Shown here: positions 35,091-44,735 of the stretch, piece by piece
How the letters are laid out: each line of letters begins with the position of its first letter
Position numbering within the stretch: the first letter of the stretch is position 1
Source: a bacterium YEK0313
Lineage (GTDB): Bacteria > Pseudomonadota > Alphaproteobacteria > Rhizobiales > Phreatobacteraceae
Assembly: GCA_000751295.2 (NCBI GenBank)
Contig: CCMO02000002.1
Span: 248,001-312,000 of the forward strand
DNA length: 64,000 bases
Reading direction: 5' to 3'
Made by a program: the position numbers and the translations under genes
The notes under the pieces: generated by a model
Seen by the model: only the letters and a program-made list of their open reading frames with translations
What the model was told of the DNA's origin: nothing
Database searches by the model: none

Positions 35091-36743
35091 TCAGGAGGTG
35101 CCGAAGCGGAAATATTTGAACCAGGCCTGGGCGTCGGGATGGACCGGCACCTGCAGGCCGCCGCGCATGGCGTGGCTGATCGACTGGACGTGCAGCGGCA
35201 CGTAGATCGTCTCCTCCTTCAGGATGCGCTGAAGGTCGGCGATCTCGGCATTGCGGCGCGCGACGTCGGGCATGGTCTGCAGGGCGATCATGCGCGTGTC
35301 GAGCGCGGGATTGGAGTAGCGGGTGCCGTTCCAGGTGCCGTTCGAGGCGGTCCGGGTGTGGAACATGAAGGTCAGCACATATTCCGCGTCATAGGTCGGG
35401 ATGCCCCAGCCAACCAGGAAGAAGTCGAGCTCCTCGCGCTGCAGCTCGGGGAAATGCTGGGCGGCGGGCTTGGCCACCAGATTGGCCTTGATGCCGATCT
35501 GGCCGAGCATGCCGACCAGCGCCTGGCAGATGTTCTCGTCCGCCACATAGCGGTTGTTGGTGCATTGCAGGGTGACCGAGAAGCGCGTGTTGCCGGCATC
35601 CGGACGGCGCGGATAGCCGGCCTCGTCCAGCGCCTTGTTGGCGCCCGCGACATCGACCCGCGGCACGGCGGCGATCTCGGGTGAATAGCCGGAGATGAAA
35701 TTGGTGCCGACATAGCCGATCGGCACGCCCTGGCCGCGCATCACGACGCGCGTGATGGCGTCGCGGTTGACCGCGCCGTTGATCGCCGCGCGCACCCGGC
35801 GGTCGGCGAACGGGTTGCGGCCGCGGATGTCGGAGGATTTCAGCTCCGCCGACCCGACATTGAAGCCGAGGAAGATGACCCGGTTCTCGGGCCCGGTATT
35901 GACCTTGACGCCCGGGCTCTGCTGCAGGCGGGCAATGTCCTGCACCGGCACGTCGTGCACCGCGTCGACCTCGCCCGACAGCAGCGCCGCGATGCGCGTC
36001 GCATCCTGCTGGATCGGCACCAGGATCAGCTCGGACACTTCGAGCGGGAACTGGCTGCGGCCCCAATAGCCTTCGAAGCGGCGCATCACCGTGCGCACGT
36101 CCGGCTCGCGCGAGACGAGCTGATAGGCGCCGGTGCCCATGGCGTTGCGGGTCGCGCCGTTTTCCTGCCGCTCGCGGATGTTCTGCGGCTGAACCGCGTT
36201 GTTGGCCTCGGCCCAGGCCTTCGACATCATGAAGATGTTGGTCAGGTTCTCGAACAGGAGCGGGTTCGGCGCCTTGGTCTTGATCCGCACGGTGTGGGCA
36301 TCGACCTTGGTGACGCTTTCGATCGAGGTGATCAGGCCGCGGAAATCCGATGTCGGCGAGCGCGCGCGGTCGAAGGAGAACACCACGTCGTCGGCGGTGA
36401 AGGCGCTGCCGTCGTGGAACTTGACGCCCTGGCGCAGCTTGACCTCCCAGACCGTCGGATCGTCGGCGAGGTTGCGCCATTCGACGGCAAGGGTCGGCAC
36501 CAGCTTGCCGTCATAGCCGCGATGGACCAGCGGCTCGTAGATCTGATGCGCCACCGCGGTGGTCGGCCCGATATTGGCCGACATCGGGTCGAGCGTCTGG
36601 GCATCGACCGAACGCGCCCAGCGCACGGTGCGGGCATCCGCGGTCGATGCGCCGGCAAGGCCGGCGGCGGCGAGCGCCGCCGCGAGCCAGAGCGAGCGCA
36701 GGCGCGGCCTGCGGATTCCAGATGTCCGAGACAAGGACGACAT
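35091..36743 (-). CDS. Peptide-type ABC importer solute-binding protein
   Basis: A 550-residue periplasmic family-5 binding protein. A basic N-terminus is followed by a signal peptide (about 12-38, LWLAAALAAAGLAGASTADA). Mature motifs include LDPMSANIGPTTAVAHQIYEPLV, the GVKFHDGSAFTADDVVFSF signature region and GTGAYQLV, as in DppA/OppA. The partner permeases and ATPases follow in order, so this is a complete importer. Likely ligands are small peptides or similar zwitterions; specificity cannot be read from the sequence. Confidence 0.94.
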   Translation of the reverse strand: MSSLSRTSGIRRPRLRSLWLAAALAAAGLAGASTADARTVRWARSVDAQTLDPMSANIGPTTAVAHQIYEPLVHRGYDGKLVPTLAVEWRNLADDPTVWEVKLRQGVKFHDGSAFTADDVVFSFDRARSPTSDFRGLITSIESVTKVDAHTVRIKTKAPNPLLFENLTNIFMMSKAWAEANNAVQPQNIRERQENGATRNAMGTGAYQLVSREPDVRTVMRRFEGYWGRSQFPLEVSELILVPIQQDATRIAALLSGEVDAVHDVPVQDIARLQQSPGVKVNTGPENRVIFLGFNVGSAELKSSDIRGRNPFADRRVRAAINGAVNRDAITRVVMRGQGVPIGYVGTNFISGYSPEIAAVPRVDVAGANKALDEAGYPRRPDAGNTRFSVTLQCTNNRYVADENICQALVGMLGQIGIKANLVAKPAAQHFPELQREELDFFLVGWGIPTYDAEYVLTFMFHTRTASNGTWNGTRYSNPALDTRMIALQTMPDVARRNAEIADLQRILKEETIYVPLHVQSISHAMRGGLQVPVHPDAQAWFKYFRFGTS

Positions 36744-36822
36744 GAGCCCCTCCAGGCTGTTTCTGCCGGGTCGACGCCCGGTTTCTGGAGGGGATCATAA
36801 CAAGGCGTAGAACAGTGTCACC

Positions 36823-36849
36823 GGCGCGGCCGACAAAAAAAGCCGCGCC
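36823..36849 (-). terminator. Hairpin with a T-rich loop after the cupin gene
   Basis: Perfect 8-bp arms (GGCGCGGC/GCCGCGCC) flank an 11-nt loop holding seven A on the plus strand, so seven T on the minus strand. It sits 15 bp after the cupin stop and upstream of the ABC operon. The position suggests a terminator, but the T run lies in the loop and not after the stem, which is unusual. Confidence 0.4.
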
Positions 36850-36864
36850 CAAACGCCGCGAATC

Positions 36865-37164
36865 TTACGGCTTGATCTCGATTTCGATGAAGGCGTAGGG
36901 CTTGCCCGAGGCGTTGATGATGTTGTGCTCGACACCCTCGGCGCGGAAATAGGGCACGTGCTGGGTCAGCACCGCTTCCGACGAGGTGCCGTCGGGCAGT
37001 TCGGCCAGCAGCTTGCCGTCGGCGAGCGGCACCACGACATAGTCCCAGCCATGGCGGTGCCAACCCGTCTCCGCGCCGTCGGAGAAGTTCCAGCGGGTGA
37101 CCTTGACCTTGTCGTTGTCGACGAGGACTTCGGGTTCGGCGGGCGGCCGGCAGGTGAAGGTCAT
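36865..37164 (-). CDS. Small cupin-domain protein
   Basis: A 99-residue single cupin. Motif 1 is TGWHRHGWDYVVVPLADGKLLAELP (in separate strands, with two His for metal), and motif 2 is weaker: FRAEGVEHNIINASGKPYAFIEIE with one His. The start at 37164 follows AAAGAGACC; longer in-frame sequence overlaps the upstream gene. The upstream membrane-protein gene ends 7 bp before it, so the two probably share a transcript. Such proteins bind a metal and a small ligand; no enzyme activity is assigned. Confidence 0.83.
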   Translation of the reverse strand: MTFTCRPPAEPEVLVDNDKVKVTRWNFSDGAETGWHRHGWDYVVVPLADGKLLAELPDGTSSEAVLTQHVPYFRAEGVEHNIINASGKPYAFIEIEIKP

Positions 37165-37171
37165 GGTCTCT

Positions 37172-37621
37172 TTAGTCCTTTGCGGAATTGGCGCCGGCCG
37201 ACCGGCCGGCAACGAGCCAATAGAGGAAACCGGAGGCGAGCCCGGCGACGACATGAACGACGAGCCGCTGCATGGTGAAGGCAGGGGCATCGTCGAGCAG
37301 CGGATCGAAGGCCTCGTCCGCCCCCTTCAGCAGCACGAGGCCGAGCGCGCCGAGCGAACCGGCGAGGCCGAACGCGAGATAGACGAGGAGCGAGCGCCAG
37401 CGCAGCACCTCGGCGGCGAGCACGGCGATCAGCAGCGGCCAGACATACCAGGCGACCTGGCTCATCAGGAAGCCGACGATCAGGCTGCCCGCGAGCGGCT
37501 CGGGAATCCGCCCCTTGTTCAGGTCGAAGACCAGCACGATGGCGCAGGCGAGCGCCAGCGCCACGACGAAGGCGACGATCGCGCGCAGGACGCGCAGGAG
37601 AAGGGAGCCGAGCCGATTCAT
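37172..37621 (-). CDS. Membrane protein of unknown function
   Basis: A 149-residue protein with four likely helices (about 10-32, 42-64, 68-88, 117-140) and an acidic loop (KGADEAFDPLLDDAP) between helices three and four. I do not recognise a family. It lies 10 bp past the large saccharopine-dehydrogenase-like gene upstream and 7 bp before the cupin gene, so it appears to sit inside one minus-strand operon. Confidence 0.65.
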   Translation of the reverse strand: MNRLGSLLLRVLRAIVAFVVALALACAIVLVFDLNKGRIPEPLAGSLIVGFLMSQVAWYVWPLLIAVLAAEVLRWRSLLVYLAFGLAGSLGALGLVLLKGADEAFDPLLDDAPAFTMQRLVVHVVAGLASGFLYWLVAGRSAGANSAKD

Positions 37622-37631
37622 CGCCGGGAAG

Positions 37632-39368
37632 CTAACCCCGCGCCCCCTGGCTTGGAACCCCGCTTTGCTCAGGGGAGCCCTCCGGCGCCGGCTCGAGCCA
37701 GCCGCGATAGCGCACGATCAGGCCGAGACGGCGATGGCCGATCTCGACGTGGAAGCGGAAGCGGCCGTCTTCGACCGTCTCGAAGGCGGATCCCGCCGGC
37801 GCCAGAGCCAGCGGCAGGGGAACGCCCAGCACCGACCATCGGCGCGGAACGAGCGACAGGCGGCCGTCGGCAACCACCAGCGCGAGGTCGAAGCGGGCGA
37901 CGCCAAAGCGCTCGACGAGCAGATGCCCTGCCTTGCCATGGCCGGCTTCCTGGATGCTGGAAAAGCTGCGGCCGGCAAAGCAGCGCCGCCAGATCTCGCG
38001 GCCGCCGTCGCGCGCGAACACCACTTCGAGCGGCACGTCGGCCGCGGCTTTCGGAAAGCCGATGAGCGCGCCGGCGAGCCAGGACAGCGGGCCACGACCC
38101 CGCTCGACCGCGGCCCGGCCGCGCACGACGAACCGCGGCTCCGCGCCGTGCATCGCCCGGATCTCGGCCGGCAGACGGTCGAAGGCAGGACCGAGGATGC
38201 GCCGGTAGAGCGAGGGTTCCGCGGCCGCAGCCCGATCGTCGCGCATGCCGTGAACGATGCCGGCGGACGCGAAGCTGGCCTCGAAATCGTCGAGCTCCAG
38301 GCCCGCCGCGGCCGAGCGCGCGCCGGGTGCCGGGCGCCGGCCGTCGAGGCACCAGCGGACCAGGACGGCCGCAGGCATCGCTGGAATGAACGGCCCGGCA
38401 TCGCCTTCGGCAAGGAGGTGCCAGGAGCGCGCGAAGGGCTGCCCCTCGACCGTCAGGCCGGAGGCTTCCACCAGCATGCCGCCGCGATGTTCGCCCCAGG
38501 CAAGACGCCCGGTGACCGCGTGGAACAGCGGGGCGAAGCGGCCGAGGGAGGGTATGAGGCCGCACCGGACCAGCCGGGCGAGCCCGTTGAGACCGCGCTG
38601 CCAGACGGCCGGCAGGGTGCCGGCGCCGACCCACACCGCGCGCAGTTCCGGCCAGAGCCGCGGCAGCTCGGTCAGGTCGGGCACCTCGACCAGCGAGAAA
38701 CGCCGCGCGCCGAGCGGCACGTGGCCGGGCGGCGCGACGGTCCGCGTGATGCTCTCGACCAATGCGATACCGGTCGTGTCCCGGCCGTCGCGGCGCAGCG
38801 CGATCGGCCGGCCGGCATAGCTCGCAATGGCGCGGATCACGTTGAGGCCAATGCCGGCACGCGGCGAGGGTGCGACGCCGCCGGTGATCGTTTCGACCGT
38901 GCCGCCATCGGCGAGCCGGCGGGTCGCCGCCGCCGACAGAACCGGAAAGCTGCTGGCGCCGGACAGGACGAAGACGTTCCTCGCCCTGGCCGCCGCGTCA
39001 CGCGTGCCGATGCCGGCGACGAAAGCCGCGCCGTCGGCGAGGTCGATATAGTCCATGCCGGCGGCGATCGCCGCATCCACCACAGCATAGGGCTCGGCGC
39101 CATAGGCCTGGAACGGCCCGGAGGCATCGACCACCAGGTCGGCGCGGACGGCGGCGAAGGCGGCCGCGAGATCGCCCGCGCGGTCGAGGACCAGCGGCTC
39201 GGCGCGCGCCCTGCCCCCGAGCGCGCGGCAGAACGCCTCGGCCTTTTCCTGCGATCGGCCGGCAATGATCAGGTCGAGGCGTGCTTGGTCGGCGAGCAGG
39301 CGCGCCAGCCGGCCGCCGAAAGTGCCGTAGCCGCCAAGGATGAGGACGCGAAAGCGGCCCTCGGTCAT
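37632..39368 (-). CDS. Saccharopine dehydrogenase-like/DUF4166 fusion protein
   Basis: A 578-residue two-domain protein. The N-terminal Rossmann domain starts RVLILGGYGTFGGRLARLLA and has VVDASGPFQAYG and YIDLADGAAFVAGI, as in saccharopine-dehydrogenase-like reductases. The C-terminal third (about 385-570), starting SLYRRILGPAFDRLPAEIRAMHGAEP and ending in a beta-rich stretch, matches the DUF4166 layout. Its substrate is unknown. Its start overlaps the stop of the upstream DCC-family gene (ATGA), which suggests a redox or lipid-modifying unit. Confidence 0.83.
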   Translation of the reverse strand: MTEGRFRVLILGGYGTFGGRLARLLADQARLDLIIAGRSQEKAEAFCRALGGRARAEPLVLDRAGDLAAAFAAVRADLVVDASGPFQAYGAEPYAVVDAAIAAGMDYIDLADGAAFVAGIGTRDAAARARNVFVLSGASSFPVLSAAATRRLADGGTVETITGGVAPSPRAGIGLNVIRAIASYAGRPIALRRDGRDTTGIALVESITRTVAPPGHVPLGARRFSLVEVPDLTELPRLWPELRAVWVGAGTLPAVWQRGLNGLARLVRCGLIPSLGRFAPLFHAVTGRLAWGEHRGGMLVEASGLTVEGQPFARSWHLLAEGDAGPFIPAMPAAVLVRWCLDGRRPAPGARSAAAGLELDDFEASFASAGIVHGMRDDRAAAAEPSLYRRILGPAFDRLPAEIRAMHGAEPRFVVRGRAAVERGRGPLSWLAGALIGFPKAAADVPLEVVFARDGGREIWRRCFAGRSFSSIQEAGHGKAGHLLVERFGVARFDLALVVADGRLSLVPRRWSVLGVPLPLALAPAGSAFETVEDGRFRFHVEIGHRRLGLIVRYRGWLEPAPEGSPEQSGVPSQGARG

Positions 39369-39844
39369 GCGAGGAACCGGTCCTCGTCGCCCCGCTCGGT
39401 CAGATAGCAGCGGTCGCGCCGGCCGAGGCGGAAGCGGTTGCGTGCGATGACGTCGTAAAGGCCGTCGCGCCAGGCGACCGGCAGCAGGCGGCCGACGCGC
39501 AGGATGGACCAGGGTGGGCCAAGCGCTTCGCCGATCCGGATAATGCCCTCGGCCTTGAGGAAGGCCCGGCCCTCATCGATCAGGATGCTCGTCGCATAGT
39601 CGGTCGGGTCCAGCCGGAAATGGCGGAACAGCGCTTCGCCGAGCGGCGACTGGGCGGCAAGGAAGCGGAAGCGGCGCGCCTTGTCGCGCTTGAGGATGAA
39701 ACGCACCCAGCCCGAGCAGAAGGCGCAATGGCCGTCGAAGACGATGAGCGGACGGTCGTCGGGAAAGGCGGGCACGGCGGGATCGCCGCGCCAGCCATAG
39801 GGTTCGCCGGCGCCGGGCCTGCGATCGGTCGGACCATCGCTCAT
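39365..39844 (-). CDS. DCC-family thiol-disulfide oxidoreductase-like protein
   Basis: A 159-residue DCC-family (DUF393) protein. The defining DGHCAFCSGWVRFI motif, with an exposed Cys-x2-Cys pair, is at residues about 37-50, and the C-terminal RNRFRLGRRDRCYL has a further Cys. Family members are predicted thioredoxin-like oxidoreductases. Its stop overlaps the ATG of the saccharopine-dehydrogenase-like gene, so both are translationally coupled. Confidence 0.88.
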   Translation of the reverse strand: MSDGPTDRRPGAGEPYGWRGDPAVPAFPDDRPLIVFDGHCAFCSGWVRFILKRDKARRFRFLAAQSPLGEALFRHFRLDPTDYATSILIDEGRAFLKAEGIIRIGEALGPPWSILRVGRLLPVAWRDGLYDVIARNRFRLGRRDRCYLTERGDEDRFLA

Positions 39845-39900
39845 GGCGCCGACCCTATCGCCGGCGCCCCGGCCGGGCAATTGCCGCGCCGTGCGCCGGT

Positions 39901-41316
39901 TCAGCGCACCACCGCTCCGTAGATCAGGTTCTTGAACAGCATGCGCGTCTGGATGCGCGTCGAAGGGCCCTGCGCCATCAGGATGCCGACGATCTGTTCG
40001 CGCGGGTCGATCGTGAAGCTGGTGCCCCAGGCGCCGGCCCACATGGCATCGCCGGTCGAGCCCGGCACCACCGCAAAGCCTTCCTGCAGGCGCACCGCGA
40101 AGCCGAGGCCGAAGCCGTAGCCCGGGCCGGTCGAGGCGGACGGCGAGCCGCCCATGCCGACGAGGTGGTTCGACAGCATGAACTCGACCCATTTGCGCGA
40201 GACCAGCCGGCGGCCCTCCAGCTCGCCGCCGTTCAGGATCATCTGGGCAAAACGCAGATAGTCTTCCGCCGTCGAGACGAGACCGCCGCCGCCCCTGAGG
40301 TACTGGCCGATTTCAACCGGATTGTCGAAGATCCGGTAGGACTGCCACATCGCCGCCTTCAGCGGATCGGCATCGAGCGCCTCGGCCACGCGGTTGCGCT
40401 GGCCCTGCGGCACGTACCAGGACGTATCCTCCATGCCGAGCGGCTCGAGGAGCGTCTCCTTGACCAGGATATCCAGGCGCTTGCCGCTGACCCGCTCGAG
40501 CAGGAGGCCGAGCACGTCGGTGGAGATCGAATATTCGAAGGTCGTGCCCGGCTGGTGGGCGAGCGGGATCTGGCCGAGACGGCGCAGCATCTCGTCACCG
40601 GAAATGGCTGCGTCGCGACCTTCGATATTCTGGCTCTCGTAGAGCTGCTTCAGGCGCGGCGAGCGCACCGAGCCGGCATAGAAAAGACCCGACGTGTGGC
40701 GCAGCAGATCCTGGACGGTGATCGGCCGGTCGGCCGCGACGTCCTCGCTGGTCGCCTGCCCGTCGGTGCCCGTGCGCCGCACCTCGACCTTGAGGTCGCG
40801 CAACTCCGGCAGCCAGGTGCTGATCGGGTCGGACAGCTTCATGCGCCCCTGCTCGATCAGCATCACAGCCACGGTCGAAACGATCGGCTTGGTCATCGAG
40901 GCAAGCAGGAACAGGGTGTCGCGGGTCATCGGCGTGGTCTTTGCCGCGTCGCGGAAGCCATGCGCCTCGAAATGCACGATCCGGCCGCCGCGCGCGATCA
41001 GCGTCACCGCACCGGCGAAGGTGCCGCGATCGACCTCGCCGCGCATGACCGTAGCGATGCGCGCGAGGCGCTCGCGCGACATGCCCTGGACGAGGCCGCC
41101 ATCGGGCCCGCCGCGGCCGCGCTCGCGCCGGGGCTGGCGTTCGAAGCCGGGAACACGCTCGAAGCCGCGGTCGCCGTCCCGGCGGCGTTCGAGGTCCGAG
41201 CCGCGGTCGAAGCCGCGGTCGGGCCCTGGCATGAACTGGGCGAAGGCCGCACCGGACAGAGGGGCAGAAGCGAGCGTCAGCAACAGCGCGACAGCGCTTG
41301 GGCGTACCAGCCGCAT
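39901..41316 (-). CDS. Exported serine hydrolase (beta-lactamase-related)
   Basis: A 471-residue class C beta-lactamase/esterase-like protein. A signal peptide covers about residues 1-26. Residues about 30-72 form an Arg/Asp/Gly-rich, probably disordered linker (DRGFDRGSDLERRRDGDRG and similar repeats). The catalytic domain has the Ser-x-x-Lys motif in LLASMTKPIVS (about 140-150) and the Tyr motif in EYSISTDVLGLLLERVSG. Such proteins are D-aminopeptidases, esterases or carboxypeptidase-like rather than true beta-lactamases; the substrate is not known. Confidence 0.88.
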   Translation of the reverse strand: MRLVRPSAVALLLTLASAPLSGAAFAQFMPGPDRGFDRGSDLERRRDGDRGFERVPGFERQPRRERGRGGPDGGLVQGMSRERLARIATVMRGEVDRGTFAGAVTLIARGGRIVHFEAHGFRDAAKTTPMTRDTLFLLASMTKPIVSTVAVMLIEQGRMKLSDPISTWLPELRDLKVEVRRTGTDGQATSEDVAADRPITVQDLLRHTSGLFYAGSVRSPRLKQLYESQNIEGRDAAISGDEMLRRLGQIPLAHQPGTTFEYSISTDVLGLLLERVSGKRLDILVKETLLEPLGMEDTSWYVPQGQRNRVAEALDADPLKAAMWQSYRIFDNPVEIGQYLRGGGGLVSTAEDYLRFAQMILNGGELEGRRLVSRKWVEFMLSNHLVGMGGSPSASTGPGYGFGLGFAVRLQEGFAVVPGSTGDAMWAGAWGTSFTIDPREQIVGILMAQGPSTRIQTRMLFKNLIYGAVVR

Positions 41317-41430
41317 GGTGTCTCCTCAGGATCGAGCTTTGCGCAGCCGGTCTTGCCGCCGGCCGGCAAAGCTGATCATCGGAACCGCCGGCGGGTCAAG
41401 GCACCCGCCGGCGCGCGCCCGCCCAGGCCT

Positions 41431-41781
41431 TCAGGAATAGGTCCAGACCGGCCGGACCTCGATCGTGCCGATGCTGGCGCCCGGGCAGCGCGCGGCCCAG
41501 GAAATGGCCTGGTCGAGGTCGGGAACGTCAATGAGATAGTAGCCGCCGAGCTGCTCCTTGGTTTCGGCATAGGGGCCGTCCAGCACCTGGTTCCTGCCGT
41601 CGACCACCCGCACCGAGGTCGCCGTCGCGACCGGCCTCAGCCGGTTGCCGGCGAGGAGATGGCCGGCCGACTGCAGGGCCGCGGTATAGGCGTGATAGGC
41701 GGCGATCGTCTGGTTGATCGCGGCTTCGGTCCAGCCCTCGCGCTTGGATTCGTCTTCGTAGATCATCAGCAGATATTGCAT
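41431..41781 (-). CDS. YciI-like (DGPF-domain) protein
   Basis: A 116-residue ferredoxin-like fold protein. MQYLLMIYEDESKR at the start, the DGPYAETKEQLGGYYLIDV core and the closing TIEVRPVWTYS match the YCII-related/DGPF family. Many such genes sit next to ECF sigma factors; none is visible here. Function unknown. It lies between the serine hydrolase and a 394-bp non-coding gap. Confidence 0.85.
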   Translation of the reverse strand: MQYLLMIYEDESKREGWTEAAINQTIAAYHAYTAALQSAGHLLAGNRLRPVATATSVRVVDGRNQVLDGPYAETKEQLGGYYLIDVPDLDQAISWAARCPGASIGTIEVRPVWTYS

Positions 41782-42175
41782 GGTCGTCTCCTTGACCGTC
41801 GCGACGCGCCATGCGCCGCCGGTCCAGTGACGCGCGACCCGGCTGGATTTTGACAGGCGCCGAAAAAATAATGGCGCGGCGCGCGACCGGCGTCGAGGCG
41901 GCCCGCGCGTCCCGGTGGCTCACCCCACGGCCGGGATGCCGGCGAGCCCGTCGCGCCGCAATGGCGGCGCACCGTCCGGCAGCGGGCCGGCGGCGATGAA
42001 GCCGACATCGGGGGCCGATCGCGCCGGAGCGGCCTTGGTCAGCGGATGACGCGGTGACACGCCATGGCCGGCACACCGGTGCGGCTGGCGGCGACGGTCA
42101 GCTGCCCGACGCCGACCGCGCCGAACCGGTCGCGCGCGGCGGCATGGTGCGAGCCCCGCGCCGGCGGCGGAGCGC
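41782..42175. other. 394-bp gap without a supported gene
   Basis: No open frame here has a ribosome-binding site and convincing composition. On the minus strand the frame ending at 42039 reads ...GVPAMACHRVIR, which recalls the CHRVI motif of O6-alkylguanine methyltransferases, but it is only a few dozen codons past the rlmN end and has no start. It may be a decayed remnant or chance. Confidence 0.35.
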
Positions 42176-43474
<1,299 letters not shown>

Positions 43475-43611
43475 CGGTCACGTCTCTGGCCACGGCACGA
43501 TCCTCGAGGGCCGGGTTCCGTTCACCCGTGGACCATGTCATGTGGGAAATCAGGCAATGCTCCGGCCGGCCGCGATGGCGCCGGGGAGCGCGTCAGGCGG
43601 GCCTATAACAC

Positions 43612-43639
43612 GAAAGGCTGCCCAAGGGCAGCCTTTCGA
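43612..43639 (-). terminator. Strong hairpin terminator of the ialB-like gene
   Basis: A perfect 12-bp stem (arms CGAAAGGCTGCC and GGCAGCCTTTCG) with a 4-nt loop starts 46 bp past the ialB stop and is followed on the minus strand by TGTTATA. It should end the ialB transcript before rlmN. Confidence 0.72.
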
Positions 43640-43684
43640 CGGAAAAGCGGTTTTGGGCCGGAGGCGCCCCGGCCGCGCCGGCGA

Positions 43685-44245
43685 TCAGCGGCATTCCTGC
43701 GCGACGCGATCGAGCGCCTGGGCGAGGCCGTTCAGCGAATAGGTGTCGGTGGTGACGTTGCCGCGCTGCGAGGTCGAGCGGACGACGAGCTGCGAGCCGG
43801 CGCGCATGCTGGTGATCATCCGGCCCTCTTCGGCCGCGTTCTTCACCCAGGCGCCCTTATCCTGCGTCCACATGGCGAAGCTGGTCGGGCCGATGACGAC
43901 GGTCGCATCGCCGCGCAGCGCAAAGCCGAGGGTCAGCGAGACCTCGTTGCGCACGTTTTCGCCGGGACGCGAGGTGATGAAGAAGAAGGCCGGATCGCGC
44001 TGCAGGTTGGCGGGAGCACGGGTCTTCGGCTGCGAGGCCGCATAGCAGACCTTGCCGCGCGGCGTGTTCGAGGTGAACACGCCCCAGTCGCCGAACTGGG
44101 CCACCGCCGAGCCCTGCTGGGCGGCCCCCGCGGCGCGGGAATTCTGGGCCGGCCGCTGGGCCCGCTGCGCCTGTGCCTCGGACACGATGGGAAGAGCGAC
44201 AGCCGCGAGTGCGAGGATGGTCAGGGCAGAAAAGGAGCGCAGCAT
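43685..44245 (-). CDS. Invasion-associated locus B (IalB)-family protein
   Basis: A 186-residue exported protein with a signal peptide (about 1-26, LTILALAAVALPIVSEAQA). The mature domain starts GDWGVFTSNTPRGKVCYAASQP and has two Cys (KVCYA and the C-terminal QEC) that could form a disulfide, as in IalB family proteins. In Bartonella IalB is linked to erythrocyte invasion, but the family is widespread in free-living Rhizobiales, where its role is unknown. A 490-bp region with no gene precedes it. Confidence 0.87.
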   Translation of the reverse strand: MLRSFSALTILALAAVALPIVSEAQAQRAQRPAQNSRAAGAAQQGSAVAQFGDWGVFTSNTPRGKVCYAASQPKTRAPANLQRDPAFFFITSRPGENVRNEVSLTLGFALRGDATVVIGPTSFAMWTQDKGAWVKNAAEEGRMITSMRAGSQLVVRSTSQRGNVTTDTYSLNGLAQALDRVAQECR

Positions 44246-44735
44246 CGCATAAACTCTACGGGTTCGGTGGGCACCAGGCAGGAATGGTTCCTCCCCATTT
44301 TTCCGTAGCATTGGAACGTCACGGTAAAGACGGGGTAAAGGATGAGACAAATCGATGGCACGAGGGGCGCGCCCGGTCGTTGACGAAGCGCCCCCCGCTT
44401 CCGGAGTGAGGTAATCACCAGCCAATCCGGGCAAGACAATGGCAAAACCGTCATGCCCAGGCAAAACGGCCCAGCGTCCAGGGACTTGGACTGAATCCCG
44501 ACAAGATCGCGCGCTCATGGTCAGCGATCATAAACCATAATGGCGGACCGGCCAGATGGCCGCATCGCCGCCGCCCGGCGAGCGAGCGATCCCGCTGCCG
44601 GCCGCTGAGCGCGAGCCCGATCAGGCCGGGCGGCCATCGCCCCGTCCCGCCGCCATGGCCTGAACGGCAATGGTCCGACGCACCGTCAGCACGCCGGACC
44701 ACGATTCCTGCCGATACTGTCGTGCCTTGCGGCGA
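44246..44735. other. 490-bp intergenic region between leuC and ialB
   Basis: No supported gene is seen on either strand; short open frames have no ribosome-binding site and lie opposite or inside low-complexity sequence. It should hold the ialB promoter near 44250-44350, where the sequence is richer in A and T, and the 3' end of the leuC message. Confidence 0.5.

Noticed and set aside
42039..42100. Short sequence ending MACHRVIR, like the active-site motif of O6-alkylguanine methyltransferase
   Set aside because: Only a few dozen codons are left before the rlmN gene, with no start codon or signal; a degraded remnant cannot be told from chance.
44246..44735. Possible small gene in the leuC-ialB gap
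   Set aside because: Candidate frames lack ribosome-binding sites and good codon use; nothing recognisable was read on either strand.
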